Assembly: GCA_948567375.1 (NCBI GenBank)
Contig: OX419756.1
Span: 67,346,333 to 67,410,332, forward strand
Direction: 5' to 3'
DNA length: 64,000 bases
Source of the DNA: Lunularia cruciata
Taxonomy: Eukaryota > Streptophyta > Marchantiopsida > Lunulariales > Lunulariaceae
In this document: positions 40,650-52,680 of the stretch, one piece after another
How positions within the stretch are numbered: the first letter of the stretch is position 1
How the letters are laid out: each line of letters opens with the position of its first letter
The notes under the pieces: model-generated
Database searches by the model: none
What the model was told of the DNA's origin: nothing
Seen by the model: the letters and a program-made list of their open reading frames with translations, nothing else
Program-made: the position numbers and the translations under genes

Positions 40650-41025
40650 TTACTTCACAACCCTCATGACTACTCCACTCAATAATCAAAAAACATACAC
40701 AATATTGACATTGGTGCGTTAAGGATCATAAGGTTCTCATTTCACCTTCCCCAATATATAATCCATTTCATGCATAAAAAGGCAATCATGACTTGAGCAT
40801 ACAAAAATGTGGACAACAAAATGATGAAGCAAGAATTTTGCGTAGGCCTAAACTCATATCATGTCAAGGTGATACCCCTTATACCTTCTACTACAAAAAA
40901 GATGGGGTCCATCCATAGTTGTGTGATGTCACAATCCTGAAGTTGATGCTCGTTAAGACGTACCATAATGTTCCTACTCTATTTACTAAATTGATGTTGT
41001 GATGGCACCACCTACAAAGGGAGCC
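40650..41025 (-). repeat. right arm of the inverted repeat
   Basis: Reverse complement of the left arm at 39,885-40,260, ending CCTACTCTATTTACTAAATT and onward. The family 1 LTR follows about 80 bp later. Confidence 0.7.
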
Positions 41026-41106
41026 TACTTTACACTCTACCAGTCATAAGACTCTAGCTAGACATAGTTCTCATGACTAAACAATGGAAAAATTGTCTTA
41101 CTATAT

Positions 41107-41813
41107 TGCAACAAACATTTGTGCATGTATGTGCTATTGTGATATTTAGTTTAGTATTATAAGTACTTGAGAGATATTATTTATATAGAAATAAAATATT
41201 GTTCTTCATTAGTCATGATTAGCTAAAGTTAGTCAAAGCTTAGATAGAGGGGAACTTACTTTAGAGGAAGTGGAAAAGATGCGCACCACTATTTTGGATT
41301 CTAGTGTGTTGACTTGATATTATTCTTGGGTGTTTGGCTTTGAGGAAAGAGTTGAGAACTCTTGGAACCCACAAGCCTTTTTGTTTTGGATTCTTCTATA
41401 GTCCAAGGATAACCCATGTGAAGGAATCCTTGACTTAGTGATTGGGTCAAGATAAGACCACATGCTTAGGAGAATATTCCTATGAGTATAGATATTCCTT
41501 TACTTTTTGTTGTTATTTGACTTTTGACTTTGCCTAGTAATTTGAGTTACTCTCGTTATTAGTAACTTTGGTATATAACTATTTCACAAGTATATAAACT
41601 AGGGGTGAGGAGGTACTCATCATCCTTTCATTTGCAACTATATCTCTCTCATTGAGTTCTCAACGAGAGAGATGGTTCGCAATGGTTTGAGTCTTGGAGT
41701 GTTAGTCTTGGAGGAGTATGATGGAGTTGGGGTTCTTTGCATTCTTAATCCATGGTGTGCTACCATGATAGCCGTCATAGGTTCATCATGAGTGAGAGAC
41801 ATGCAGACTCACA
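41107..41813 (+). repeat. family 1 LTR, plus strand, probably solo
   Basis: Starts TGCAACAAACATTTG and ends GCAGACTCACA, matching the LTR at 10,678-11,367 end to end. No primer site follows, so it is best read as a solo LTR. Flanks TATAT (left) and ATATAT (right) are compatible with a target duplication but too AT-simple to prove it. Confidence 0.8.
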
Positions 41814-42594
41814 ATATATGACCACCATTATCAATTAGATCATACACTAGATTGGTGCTATCCTACTGACATCTTGTCTCCAATGGCAGGCCATCACTGT
41901 GATGCTTGACTTAGATGGTCTCCCACCATAGTGAGGTTTGACTCCAATGGCATGAAAATTTTGATGGTCATGCTATGATGATTGTACCCCTAGGGTGGAA
42001 CTTAGGCATTTTTACATTGGTAATTACATGGCCAAAAACTACTTCCTTGAGCAGCTTGGCCTCCCCAGTGCATCTTCTCCCTTGCACCTTTAAATCAGTT
42101 CATCAACATGCTCACCATACTCCTCTAGTTCTTGGCTGACCTTGGTCAAGAATCCTTCAAATTTCTGTCAATATGCTTCCACATTTTCTCATCCAATTAA
42201 GCCAATTTTTTGGTTGAGTACTTCTTTGTCTCCAAAGCATGTATCTCCTACTGCAACACCCATAGCTTCATATGATGAACCCAAGTGAACACCACCACTT
42301 CTACTTGAGTCCTTAGTAGATTTGTGGTTTTCTCCACCACTATGATCACCCATGTTTGCTCCTCATCTTAAGCATCTTGGATGGATTGTAACTCCATATC
42401 CATCTCTTGCCTGACTTGCACATTTTGGATTTGCTTGTGGTCCTTGTGGTTGTGAAAATTGTGGATAATTCTTCAATGCACATTTGGGCCTTTCCAACAT
42501 CTATGTTGAGGATCTGCTTGTCCTTAGCACTCTAGAGACACAGAACCTTTAGTTCTTGCTTGAACAATGCTACCTCTTCATTGCTAGCACTCAA

Positions 42595-43115
42595 CTACTC
42601 CTTGTGCTTCTTCTTTGTCTCCTCCACATGACAATCAGACCTCCCCTTAATGGTTAGTAACTTGAAATCCAATTGGGAGATTGACTGTTGTGATCTTGAT
42701 ATCTCCTTCTTCATCAAGGCCAATTTTTCATCATTCTCCTTCAACTTCACTTCTTGGGCCGCCTTGTTGTAATCCACAAATGCTTTTTCTCACTGTGCAT
42801 TACCCACCTTCATCATTAAGAGCTTGTCCATGACTTGGTGCAACTCCACTTGGGACTATTCCAGCATAGTATCATTATCCTTCTTCCACACCTTCTAGTT
42901 TGTGGACAAGGTGTTGTGCCTCTTGTTTGTCTTAGCTTAGCATCCTTGCTTGCAAGAGTAGCTTCAAACTGTGACAATTTGGCATTGGCACTCAGGACCA
43001 TTTCTCTTTCTCTGGTCTGGCTGGTCTGGATTCTATTGTGGTGATGACTTCTTCCTTCCAAAACCAAGGGCTCTTCTCCTAGTGGCATGAGTTCCCAATC
43101 TCCAACCTGGTTCAA
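42595..43115 (-). pseudogene. coiled-coil segment of the 42-45 kb element
   Basis: Two adjacent frames: LVLEGRSHHHNRIQTSQTRE with LSANAKLSQFEATLASKDAK, and EVKLKENDEKLALMKKEISR with SQQSISQLDFKLL. Regular hydrophobic spacing and charge suggest coiled coils. Stops separate them. Confidence 0.4.
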
Positions 43116-43462
43116 TTGCTGCTCTTGGTATTGGCAGTGACCTTGAATTTTAGTAAGTTAAGCTTCTAGGTGTGCAATGCTGGCTTGTTGGCATGTGCCT
43201 AGACTATCTCCTTCCTTGATTGTAGACTGAATTTGATAGTGTAGAAACCCTATCAGGCATTTCTAGTTTGTCACGGCCAAGTCAATCTCCCAGTAAGCTG
43301 GCAATAGATCCTCCATGGCCTTAACATTGGCCCCAACACGTGAATAACCTAGGTTGACAAGGGTGGGTAATTCACAAGGTGATTTAACTTGAGATACTCA
43401 TAAGCAGGTGGGGCTGGACTGGTTCTAATGTCCTCTTGTTGTAATGTTGGGGCTACTTGCCT

Positions 43463-44559
43463 TTACTGTGAGTGATCATAAATAGGTGTTGTGACCACCA
43501 GGGTATCTTCTACTTTTGGTATCATTGGAGAACTTGGTGCTCCCTTCTCCTCCATCAATCTCTCACTACCCTGCACTTCAATAATTGCCACAATCTTAGC
43601 AGCAATGGTTGAAGCTAAAATCGCTTTGTCCAAGTCCAAGGACAGTTGTTTCCTTGGACCCTTGCCCTTTTCTTCACTCAAAAGCTTTCCCCCAAGCAAA
43701 AAGTGTACCATGGTTTGGACATTATTGAGCACAAGTTCTTGAGGTGAGGTACCACCCATTGTTCTAATAAAGGCCGTGCAGTCAAGATCCACATTGTCTC
43801 CAATCCAGATTTTGGAGGAGGAGTCTTCTTTACCTGCAAGTGGGATATTGGGATGCTCTCCTCCTCTTTGATCATCACCTTCTCCTCTTCTTCAATATTG
43901 GGTTGGTCTAGTACTATCAACTTCACCACGGCCATAGAGGTAGATTGTACCTCCATGCCCTACTCCACATTGCCTCCTTCACTTTTGGATGACACTTCTA
44001 TTTGGGAGAAAAAAGTTCCTGCTTTAGAGGTGCTGCCTCCACCACTGGTGACAATTCCTTCTCCACACTCACTTGGGGTTCTTCTGCAAAGTTCAGTTCC
44101 TCACAAAATTTGGTTGCTCCTCCTTGTGGTTCTTAATCCCAATTTTCCCTTTGATTTGGAATTCTCTTCATCCAAAGAGTCCACGACCTGGGGATTAGGC
44201 TGGTGTTTGTTCCCTATCTAGATTGGTGTTGCAGTTACCTTCCATTTGCTTGTGCTTTCTCATGCAACCCTATTGAGTGGTGCCCATTTCCCATTCCTTT
44301 GATACTTGAGAAATGAATCCTTGTACTTCTTGGTCTCTTCTACATGCTCAGGCTGGGCTTGATGATAGCCCACATGGTAGTTATTTGCTGGGAAGAGCAG
44401 CCTTTCTTCCTTCTTCAACAACTTCATCGTGATATAAAAGTGCAAGGAGAATGAAGAGAGGAAGGTATTTCCTCCGTGTGTTTGTAATTGCTTCATCATC
44501 TCACAAGCACAATGATAAAACATCTTTGCACAATCCAAGGGTCTTCCTTCATGTAACAA
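43463..44559 (-). pseudogene. unknown ORF of the 42-45 kb element
   Basis: Frames at 44,260-44,559 (RPLDCAKMFYHCACEMMKQL, HFYITMKLLKKEERLLFPAN), 43,678-43,956 (acidic EEEEKVMIKEEESIPI) and 43,463-43,792 (LLGGKLLSEEKGKGPRKQLS, ILASTIAAKIVAIIEVQG). The first part looks globular, the rest disordered. No family is recognised. The gaps between frames carry stops. Confidence 0.4.
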
Positions 44560-45110
44560 CTAGAAGAAGGTAGCCTGCCCATTGTTGGTGTAAGTTGTCC
44601 TTGTTGATTTGAAGAGCTTCATGAGTAAGGTCACCATGGTATGCCTAGTGGGATCATTGTACCCATTCACCTTCCAACCATTCCCTGTCTTGGCATACCT
44701 AAACAAGGCTTCAAATTTCCTTGTCATTTTCTTTGTTGGTCAAGGCCACTCCCGGTCAAGGTACATTGCTCCAAGCATAGAGTCAGACCCAAGAACCTTT
44801 TGCCAATGCTCCTCCGTCCAGGAAAACATGTTACCACATAGGTCGGTGAAGTTTGTATTCTTCTTCTCTTTGATCTCCAACATCATGAAGAAATAGGTAA
44901 AATCCCAAATCCATAGCAAGAATCAAATATGCTTGGAATTGAGATACCATACGTAGTAGTAATGTGCCCATTTCTCCACTCCTTGAGAACATAGGGCAAC
45001 TGCGGCTGGAGTCTTCTTCTTTTTGGGGATATCACATTACCCAACACTTCAAGCTCTAATTCACTCAATTGCCCCCACACTCTCAATCACCCACTCATAG
45101 AGCCTCTCAT

Positions 45111-45787
45111 GCTAAACCTCAAGACTTAAGACTCTGAACTGTGAGGTCAACTAATGTGTCTAAATGAATTGCATTGTGATGAATCTTGGAGGCGGCACAA
45201 ATTCAATTGACTAAAACTTACCTCCTCCAGAGACGAGTTGTTTATAATCTTGCAATTGGCACATTCCTGATTTCATCAACCATCAATAGTGAAACGTCAT
45301 TGTTCCCATATGTGTGAAGTGGCACAAGGATTGATGGCAACTGAACCTGGTTCTTCATCCTATGTGGCAGCAATTGCTCACTCAAAGCACTGAAGACTGA
45401 CAACTGAATCTTGACAGAGTCACCCTTACACTTGATTATGATGTTGTTTGTGGCATTGTGGTTGTGACCATTATTGTCATCATCATTGTTATCATGGTCT
45501 TGTGACCATCATCTCCTCTGCTTGTGTTAGATTTGCCTCACTCTGATAATATCTTTTAACTGCATGTTTTGTGTATTTTTCTAGGTGATTGGGGTACAAT
45601 CTCTAGGCCCTAATTACTCATGTTATTCTGATATGGGTACTTGGCTAATTGCAAGAAAAAGAAAAAGAAAACAAAGAATCTGCATAAGGAGACGCAAAAT
45701 GTGCTACAACAATAATGACATCCTGTAGTACCTGAATGTAACTAACTATAAACAGGTGTCAATTGACCGGATATAATGATCTTAGCT
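45111..45787. other. no gene recognised before block B
   Basis: Unassigned. It includes a short low-complexity stretch rich in CATTATTGTCATCATCATTG-like text near 45,465-45,490. No domain was seen. Confidence 0.45.
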
Positions 45788-46868
45788 TCTATGAGTCTTA
45801 TTTTATAAATAACTCTTGATTGTGAGATTGATTGAAGGACATTTTACTCTTTAGGTGTAGAGAAGATAATTAAAGATTTATGATCAGCTGTGATGGACTG
45901 TGTGACAAGAAAACTCTATACTTGTCCACGGTAAAGAGACAGCAAATAAAGCTTATTGTCATGAAATACTTGGTTCCTAGTTTGATACATCTAGTGAGTA
46001 GATTTTTCATGAAGCGGTTTTGCTTAGATGGTATAGCTTGCCAAATACCCAATTATGACAAGGAAACATTTTTGGCGTAAGGTAGATTGTGAACCCTTGA
46101 GCTCTTAGAGGAATTTTGGCTAAAGATAAGTATTGTGATTCAAATATCATCCTTTTATATCATTCAAACAATTATTTTCTTATCACAATTATTTTCTTAT
46201 CTTATTTTCTTATTTTCTTATCTATTTTCTTATTTTCTTGCTTGTTGATTACTGAAACACAAGTAATCCATCATCTTGCAGTCTTGATCACGAATAAAAA
46301 TACTCTATCTTTTTTTCTTTTTTTTGTAAATTATGTTTTACCCAAAATTATGTTTAGCTCCAAGTAGCATAGAAAGCTGTGTGGAGGATACAGTTCCCAT
46401 ATATCTTGCAATTAAAGTATGTCACGAAATGCATTCAATGAAAAGCATTTCTTAAAGAAGATATAAGCAAGTGACGAATGGTAGGGATTGATTTTAGCAA
46501 TACACTGTAAATTAACAAGGATAGTTGTACTTAAGAACTCTACAATGAACCAAAATTAAAGCAAAGCATTTTGTCTGACAAGAGGAGCAAGTTCTAAAGA
46601 AAATGAAGATATGAATACAAAATTCTTCTACATGTAGAGAGAGGTATAAAAGAATTGGTCAAATTAATATTGATTTTTAAGTATCTACATTTATGGGTTT
46701 TTGTCCTTAGATTACTATTGATGTTCGATGAGCTTGCTCGCTTTCTTCCCACTGAACTGTCGACGTTAAACTTCTTTATTGCTTGTGTTCCTAAGTGCGT
46801 AGTCCGTAGTGAAAAAGCTTGCCTTGAAACAGCGTTGATCCACACTAAATAATATGTATTACTAAGGT

Positions 46869-47461
46869 TCACACTTTGAGAGAAGTGATCTCAAAAGTCA
46901 CTGAAATAGTGTGGTCTAGACTACTCATGAAAAAGAGTGTAGTAGTTTGAGCAATTTCAGTGTGAACTGAACTAAGCAACGTTACCCCGTTGCAAAACCT
47001 CTGAATCAGCGAGTGTACACTGTCAACTTTTATTCTAGCCCTGGAAAGAATTCCACTAGCTAGCATCCGTCCCAATTCTATTGGGGTTTCTTTCTCTGAT
47101 ACTGTTTGGCTGCTACTTTTCCAAGTCCAAGTAATTCGGCTTTGCAATATTACAATTGATATAGTTCCAATATTGCATTTCTAAGGCTCAGAAGCAATAT
47201 ATTTGTGAGGTCGAATCCTATTCTTGCTTCAAGCTTGGACCTCCCGTAGTATGTGTCCAAGGCATTATAGCTCGAAGCAGGTTGTTCATGCTGGAGAGCC
47301 AATTTCACTGCTACAAGGCAGTAGTTTATCAACCGCTGTATGTCAGGGAAAATCCTTTTCTGGATGTGACAGGGGGACCCAGTCTTGCACGAACTTTTCC
47401 TTGGAAGCAAGAAGTGGGTATCCCGCAGGTCTGTGCAGATATCTTGTGTGCGTCGTGACAT
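46869..47461 (-). pseudogene. unknown gene of the duplicated block, downstream part (copy B)
   Basis: The first frame (47,461-47,150) reads MSRRTQDICTDLRDTHFLLP through HIQKRIFPDIQRLINYCLVA and EARIGFDLTNILLLSLRNAI to a stop. The second (47,147-46,869) continues with PIELGRMLASGILSRARIKV and LLSSVHTEIAQTTTLF. This copy keeps the 5' part in frame that A has lost, but has its own frameshift near 47,150. Taken together the copies define a protein of at least 190 residues of unknown family. Confidence 0.5.
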
Positions 47462-47613
47462 GATCTAGATTTCATGTGTACTCTGTAAATGTAAAACGCA
47501 ATACGATGGTGTGTGGCATAGTTTAAAGGCGAAGCTCTTTGGAACCCTGAGACAGATTGAATCCAATACTCCGGGAAATGAAGACATGAGGAAATAGTTG
47601 ACTGACAGGAAAT

Positions 47614-47829
47614 TTAGCCACAAAGAAGACTCCCGTTCCCATTCCCAGCGAGCGCCAGGTTGCAAAGATGGGTTGTAGCACCCGAATCAATATTATAACC
47701 ACCACGTACCACACCATTCGAAGGTATGTGAATCAGCTGATTTGGTGTATCTTCACATTCACATTCTTGTGAAGCAGTAAGCCACGGGGGAGAATCGTCG
47801 TCGCCAAGAATATCATTATAGTCAGCCAT
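47614..47829 (-). CDS. MADYND small ORF, copy B
   Basis: 71 codons from the ATG at 47,829, MADYNDILGDDDSPPWLTAS and onward, ending NGNGSLLCG. It differs from copy A by a few residues and by a shorter glycine-asparagine run. The in-frame extension upstream (to 47,946) is also open. It is divergent to the plus-strand ORF at 48,435, 605 bp away. Confidence 0.45.
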   Translation of the reverse strand: MADYNDILGDDDSPPWLTASQECECEDTPNQLIHIPSNGVVRGGYNIDSGATTHLCNLALAGNGNGSLLCG

Positions 47830-47845
47830 GGCTTGAGGAATTTGA

Positions 47846-48043
47846 CTAGGAGAGATCCGAACGATCGATGAATTGCTTAATCTGTGGGCTAGATCTCCTG
47901 TATATAAGAAGATATGATTTCGAGCTCTTGTTGCACGAATAAGCAAGACTTTTGAGAGTGGCCTTCCAGAGTTTCTCTGAGTAAGTGCTGTAGTCTGCGA
48001 GGGCCTTGAGAGTATGATGTTTGAAGCTTAACCCAAGAAGCAT
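47846..48043 (-). CDS. KALADYS small ORF, copy B
   Basis: 65 codons, MLLGLSFKHHTLKALADYST and onward to FIDRSDLS. Almost identical to the copy in block A, whose frame opens slightly further upstream. It lies just before the MADYND start, in another frame. Confidence 0.4.
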   Translation of the reverse strand: MLLGLSFKHHTLKALADYSTYSEKLWKATLKSLAYSCNKSSKSYLLIYRRSSPQIKQFIDRSDLS

Positions 48044-48434
48044 ATATATAATATCTATCTCTATAAGTCCCGACTTAGGAACGTGTATAGAGTCATCGGA
48101 GATTGTGCTTAACGCGCAGAAAAGAAAAAGTGTACAGTTTGGTTGACGTCAAGATTGGAGACTGATAGTGTACATGTTATAGCAGGGATTTTTGTATTCA
48201 GTTCCATGGGCGGCCACAACAACAGTGTTTAATACGACCCACATCCAGATCTTACCACGGCAAGCTAGATAACGATAGTATCGTTGGTTCAACATTTGGG
48301 CATATATCAGAGTAGGAGATCAAAGTAGGAGATTACACTCTTTAAATAGCAATTCATGACATTCAGGCAAAAATTATTGCTTCAGAGAGGCCGTCATCGT
48401 CCTGCTGTCTTCCAAATTTGAAGTTTTAATCAAA

Positions 48435-48492
48435 ATGGCTGACGATGTCTTTGGCGATGGTGATTGTCCTCCATGGGTGACTGATTCTCAAG
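48435..48492 (+). pseudogene. divergent small ORF MADDVFGDGDCPPW, copy B, cut by a copia LTR
   Basis: Nineteen codons of the plus-strand head (MADDVFGDGDCPPWVTDSQ) remain. Block A continues with EACCHDQQ; here the text switches to TGTTTGGCTTG, the copia LTR start. Confidence 0.6.
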
Positions 48493-49022
48493 TGTTTGGC
48501 TTGCTGCCAGTGACTTGACTAATTATTGCTACCTGTGACTTGACTAATTATTGAAGAGTATGACAATCAAGAGCAAACGCGAATGATGAAACCGCAAAGT
48601 GCGGGACAGGCTTTATCTAGATATATTCAGTGACTACTGTGGCAAAATATTAAAGTAACTAGGTACCTTGAATGGTCTATATTCAGGAAGCCCCGCAAGT
48701 AAATATTAGTAAATATTCAGGAGTTCAGCCAGATGACAGTGATGAGGAACTATCGCTTTATATATATGTGTGCAGCGAGTAAATAGAGTGTTGGATGTGA
48801 GCTTGTTTCAGTCCGTGAGGGTAGCTTCGGGGACAGGAAATGAACCACGTTATTTCCTGTTGTCCTTACATTATTTGCTTAATGGGTTTATGATGTGCTA
48901 TTGAGACTGGTCCTGGGGTTGTGTTTTCTAACAATTTGTATCATAGCTTAGTTGGTCCATTACTTGCTTAATGGGTTTATGATGTGCTATTCAGAATGGT
49001 ACTGGGGCTGTGTTTTCTAACA
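48493..49022 (+). repeat. copia 5' LTR with a duplicated 3' end
   Basis: Starts TGTTTGGCTTGCTGCC and ends TGTTTTCTAACA before the primer site. A 24-bp tandem duplication (GTGACTTGACTAATTATTG twice) lies at 48,509-48,548. A TATATATATG box lies near 48,760. The last roughly 90 bp plus primer site occur twice, at about 48,872-48,960 and 48,961-49,045. Confidence 0.8.
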
Positions 49023-49038
49023 ATTGGTATCATAGCTT
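49023..49038 (+). promoter_or_regulatory. copia primer-binding site (initiator tRNA-Met type)
   Basis: ATTGGTATCATAGCTT follows the LTR end. The canonical site is TGGTATCAGAGC. A second, more diverged copy (ATTTGTATCATAGCTT) lies upstream in the duplicated segment. Confidence 0.8.
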
Positions 49039-49149
49039 AGCTGGTCCAGAAGAGGGTTTTGAGATCTGACGGTGCATTGAAGTGGGTCCAAAAGCAAGTA
49101 GACATCAAAGCAATGGCATGGTAATATCCATATCAATGCTAAATTTGCA

Positions 49150-49845
49150 ATGGAGAATTTTGATGGAGAAAATAATTTTGGACTTTGGCAACTGAAGATG
49201 AAGGATCTTCGAGTCCAGCAAGGACTGCATAGAGCACTAAGACAAAGACATGTGTACAAAAGTGAGGATAGGGAAGATGAAAGATGAAGATGCAGATGCA
49301 GATCTCAGAGCTATTAGCACTATAGGTTGAACCTTGCTGATGAAGTGCTATACAATGTTATAAATGAGGAATCTGCACCAAAACTACGGGCAAAATTGTG
49401 GAATCTTTATATGACCATGTCATTGACTAATAGACTGTATCTTAAGCAGAAGTTGTATATGTTGCGGATGAATGAAAGCCAAAGTATTATGGAGCACCTC
49501 AATGCTTTCAACAAAATCATTTGTGAGTTGATGAGCATAGAGTTTAAGTTAGAAGAGGAGGATAAGGCATTTGCTTTTATTGACTTCACTTTCCATCATA
49601 TGAGCATCTGGTCACAACTCTTCCATATGGGAAGGATGATATAAACTGTAAGGAGGTCACTTCAACATTATTGTCCAATGAGATGCAAAGAAGACCCAAC
49701 CAAGAAAAGATAAATCTACAGGCACTATTTATCAGATGAAGGACAAGAGCGAGATCTCACATCAAGATCCAAGTCTAGAACTAAAAGTCTCAACGGCAAA
49801 TGCTAGACTTGTGAGAAGGTTGGACATTTCAAGAAGGATTGTAAC
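49150..49845 (+). pseudogene. copia gag (frameshifted)
   Basis: MENFDGENNFGLWQLKMKDL opens the gag, as in copia elements. The next frame (49,327-49,644) carries EVLYNVINEESAPKLRAKLW and MRMNESQSIMEHLNAFNKII-like text of the UBN2 gag domain. The knuckle near 49,801-49,845 reads C-stop-TCEKVGHFKKDC: the Trp of CWTC has become TAG. A frameshift and stops make it inactive. Confidence 0.8.
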
Positions 49846-49998
49846 AACAAGAGGCTTGAGTCCAACAACGATAAATGTCAACATTTAGATCAAGCAAGTA
49901 TTGCCGAGTCATCTGGTTTTATGGATAATATTGGAGATACCATTACCAAAGGAGTGGCAAGTACTATTTCTGAAAATGAAGATCTCAAAGCTCTTACT

Positions 49999-50798
49999 CA
50001 TTTATGGCACCTACGTTTGGGTGATATGATTGAAAGAGGTCTAAGTGAATTGTCCAAGCAACAACTTCTGAAGGATCTTTAAAGTTGTAATTTAAGATTC
50101 TATGAGCATTTTATATTAGGAAAGTTATGGAGGTAAGATTTTGCATAGGATTTCACTGCACAAAGGGAATTTTAGATTATTTTCATTCTGATGTTTGGGG
50201 CCCTACACCTATAGCCTCATAAACTGGAGCACTATATTTTGTATCTTTGGTTGATGATTACTCTAGGAGTGTATGGGTCTACACCATGAAGCAAAAATCA
50301 GAGGTATTCTCTATCTTTAAACAATGGAAGGTGATGATGGAGAAACAAACTAGAAGGAAAGTGAAGTGTTTGAGATTTAACAATGGTGGAGAATACAAAT
50401 CTGGAAATTTTGATAGATTTTGTAAGAGTGAAGGGACAATTCATCACTTTATTATACCGGGTACCCCTCAACAAAATGGTGTGGCAGAGTAGATAAATCG
50501 TACACTCTTGGAGAAAGCAAGAAGTATGTTAAGCAATGCTGGATTGGGGAAGACTTTTTGGGCAGAAGCCATAAATATAGCTTGTCATTTGGTAAACATT
50601 TCTCCTTCTACTACTACTGAGTGTAAGTCACCTATGGAAAAATGGACAGGTTGGCATGTTGACTATTCTTCACTTAGAGTGTTTGGATGCATAGCTCATG
50701 TTCATATTCAACAAGAACAAAGGACAAAGTTAGAACCCAAATCCAGAAAATGTATATCCGTGGGGTATGATAAGGATAAAAAGGGATATAGATTATAG
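49999..50798 (+). pseudogene. copia integrase (broken)
   Basis: A pre-integrase zinc segment (HLWHLRLGDMIERGLSEL) is followed by the core: HSDVWGP with the first catalytic Asp, VDDYSRSVWVYTMK, then LRFNNGGEYKS where the second catalytic Asp (normally DNGGEY) is Asn, then PGTPQQNGVAE with the catalytic Glu and a TAG right after it. The tail FWAEAINIACHLVNISPS and LRVFGCIAHVHI is typical. The Asp to Asn change alone would inactivate strand transfer. Confidence 0.85.
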
Positions 50799-51346
50799 GA
50801 TCCAAAATGGTGTTATCTTTTTGTGAGTAGGGATGTAGTTTTTGATGAGACTATTACTTTAGCAGAAGAAAAGAAAAAAAAATTCAGTCAAACTTCTTTT
50901 AGATAGATATTGATCTTGGAAATGAAGACATCTCACCTCTTGTAGATCTACCAAGTTAACCATTAGAAGAGCAAAGTCCACAAGTGATTTGTGAATGTAG
51001 GTATCCAAATAGGGATAGAAGTCCTCCAAAGAGATTGATGATTCATTTGTAGCTTATGCTTTTCTTATGTAGAATGGTGAACCTTCTTAATATGAAGAGG
51101 CAATGCAAGATCAAGAGTGTCAAAAATGGCATTGTGCATTGACAAAAGGGGATGAAGTCTTCAGCCAAAAACCAAACTTGGAGACTTGAACAATTGCCTA
51201 TGGGAAAGAAGGCAATTGGTTGCAAATAGATATTTTAGAGGAAGGAAGGACTCCCAAAATCAGGTAGAGATTGATACAAAGCAAGGCTTGTAGCAATGGG
51301 TTAAAGCCAAAAAGAAGATATTAACTTCCATGAGATTTTTTCACCA

Positions 51347-51757
51347 ATGGTAAAAATCTCTCCAATTCATTCAATGTTGGCAATAGTTGCATTGCGTAAC
51401 TTGGAGTTGGAGCAACTAGATGTTACAACTGCTTTTTTACATGGAGAATTGGAGAAAGTGATGTACATGCATCAACATGAAGGTTTTGTGGTACCAAGGA
51501 ACCAAAACCTAGTTTGCATGTTACAAAAGTCTTTATATGGACTAAAGCAAACTCCAAGACTTTGGTACATGAAATTTGATGCTTTCATGTTGATGCATGG
51601 ATATAACAAAAGTGAGTCAGATTGTTGTTTGTATCTGAAGAAGCTACATGGACCTAGAATATTTGATTTAATCATCTGGGTACTATATGTGGATGATATG
51701 TTGATTGTAGGAGAGGATATGGTTGAGGCGGAGAAATTGAAAGCACAACTTGGTTAA
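51347..51757 (+). pseudogene. copia reverse transcriptase (fragment with intact YVDD)
   Basis: A 136-codon frame: LEQLDVTTAFLHGELEKVMY (motif A), SLYGLKQTPRLWYMKFD, then VLYVDDMLIVG with the catalytic YVDD intact. Frames before and after are shifted, so the enzyme could not be made. Between 50,800 and 51,346 the linker is full of stops. Confidence 0.85.
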
Positions 51758-52098
51758 GAGTTGATATGAAGGACTTGGGTTTTTCAAAGAGGGTGCTTGG
51801 GATTGAAATGTACCTGGACAGGAGGGAGTGAAAGTTAGGGATAACTCAAAAGAGATATTTGGAGAAGTTACTTTCTTGTTTTGGCATGGAGAATGCAAAA
51901 CCAGTGAACATTCCAATGGCAAGTCATTCCAAGATATCATTGGAGCAATGTCCATCAAAATGAGGAGAGAAAAGTAATGTCAAATATTCATTATGCTAAT
52001 GCTGTTGGGAGTTTAATGTATGCTATGGTCTACACTAGACCAAACATTTCATATGTTGTGAGTATGGTGAGTAGATACATGGAAAACCCAAGGAATCA

Positions 52099-52664
52099 AC
52101 ATTGGGAAGTTGTGAAGTGGATACTTGTCACTTGAAAGAAAGTAGAAATATTGGCATTGTCTTTGATGCAAAGAAGGACCAAGAAGGAGGTATAACAGGG
52201 TATGTAGATTTTTATTTTGCCAGAGACTTGAATAAGAGAAGGTCTACAATGGAATTTGTTTTTACACTGGTTGGTGGTACAGTAAGTTGGAAGTCTACTC
52301 TCCAATCTACGGTTGCTCTTTCTACTATAGAGGCAGAATATATGGCAAAAACTAAGGCTGCCAAAGAGGCACTATGGCTACAAAGATTAGCCAAGGATCC
52401 AAGATTCCCTAACATGAAGTCCACACTTTTTGTGATAGCCTAAGTGTTATTCACTTGGCAAAGAATCAAGTATATCATTCAAGGACAAATCATATTAATG
52501 TGAGACATCATTTTATCTTGGAAGCTATGAAAAATGGTGAGATGAATTTTCCATTGATTGGCACAGAGGTAAACACAGCTAATATGTTGACTAAATTTTT
52601 TCATGTTGAGAAGTTCAAGTTATGCATGAACTTGCTCAATGTTCAATGTTGCTCTTTGGGATGA
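52099..52664 (+). pseudogene. copia RNase H and C-terminal tail
   Basis: Frames with GYVDFYFARDLNKRRSTMEF and TVALSTIEAEYMAKTKAAKE, which contain catalytic acidic residues of the copia RNase H. Then HSRTNHINVRHHFILEAMKN and ANMLTKFFHVEKFKLCMNLL, the usual end of copia Pol. One frameshift near 52,440 separates the two. Confidence 0.85.
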
Positions 52665-52680
52665 TATGGTGAATACAAGC

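Larger units (their letters stand above)
41835..45110 (-). mobile_element. retroelement internal region with accessory ORFs (minus strand)
   Basis: A long minus-strand region of partly open frames. Near 44,800 it reads MFSWTEEHWQKVLGSDSMLG, then the segment at 44,260-44,559, acidic and serine-rich linkers (43,463-43,956), and two coiled-coil-like stretches (42,595-43,115). The organisation resembles the accessory ORF region of family 2, though I cannot align the two in detail. Its left end (41,835-42,065) recurs inverted at 38,995-39,235. No gag, protease or RT motif was found. Plus-strand frames here are shadows. Confidence 0.45.
45788..48492. repeat. duplicated block B
   Basis: Same orientation as block A and close to it in sequence. 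It keeps 261 bp (46,349-46,609) missing from A. It ends abruptly at 48,492 inside the plus-strand small ORF, where the copia 5' LTR begins. It contains the same minus-strand ORFs as A. Confidence 0.85.

Noticed and set aside
41102..41818. TATAT/ATATA as target-site duplication of the LTR at 41 kb.
   Set aside because: The two five-base words are offset by one and lie in simple AT sequence, so they are not evidence on their own.
42835..44896. Plus-strand frames with hydrophobic stretches that could be read as membrane proteins.
   Set aside because: They mirror the minus-strand coiled-coil and acidic frames. Serine- and leucine-rich shadows are expected opposite such sequence.
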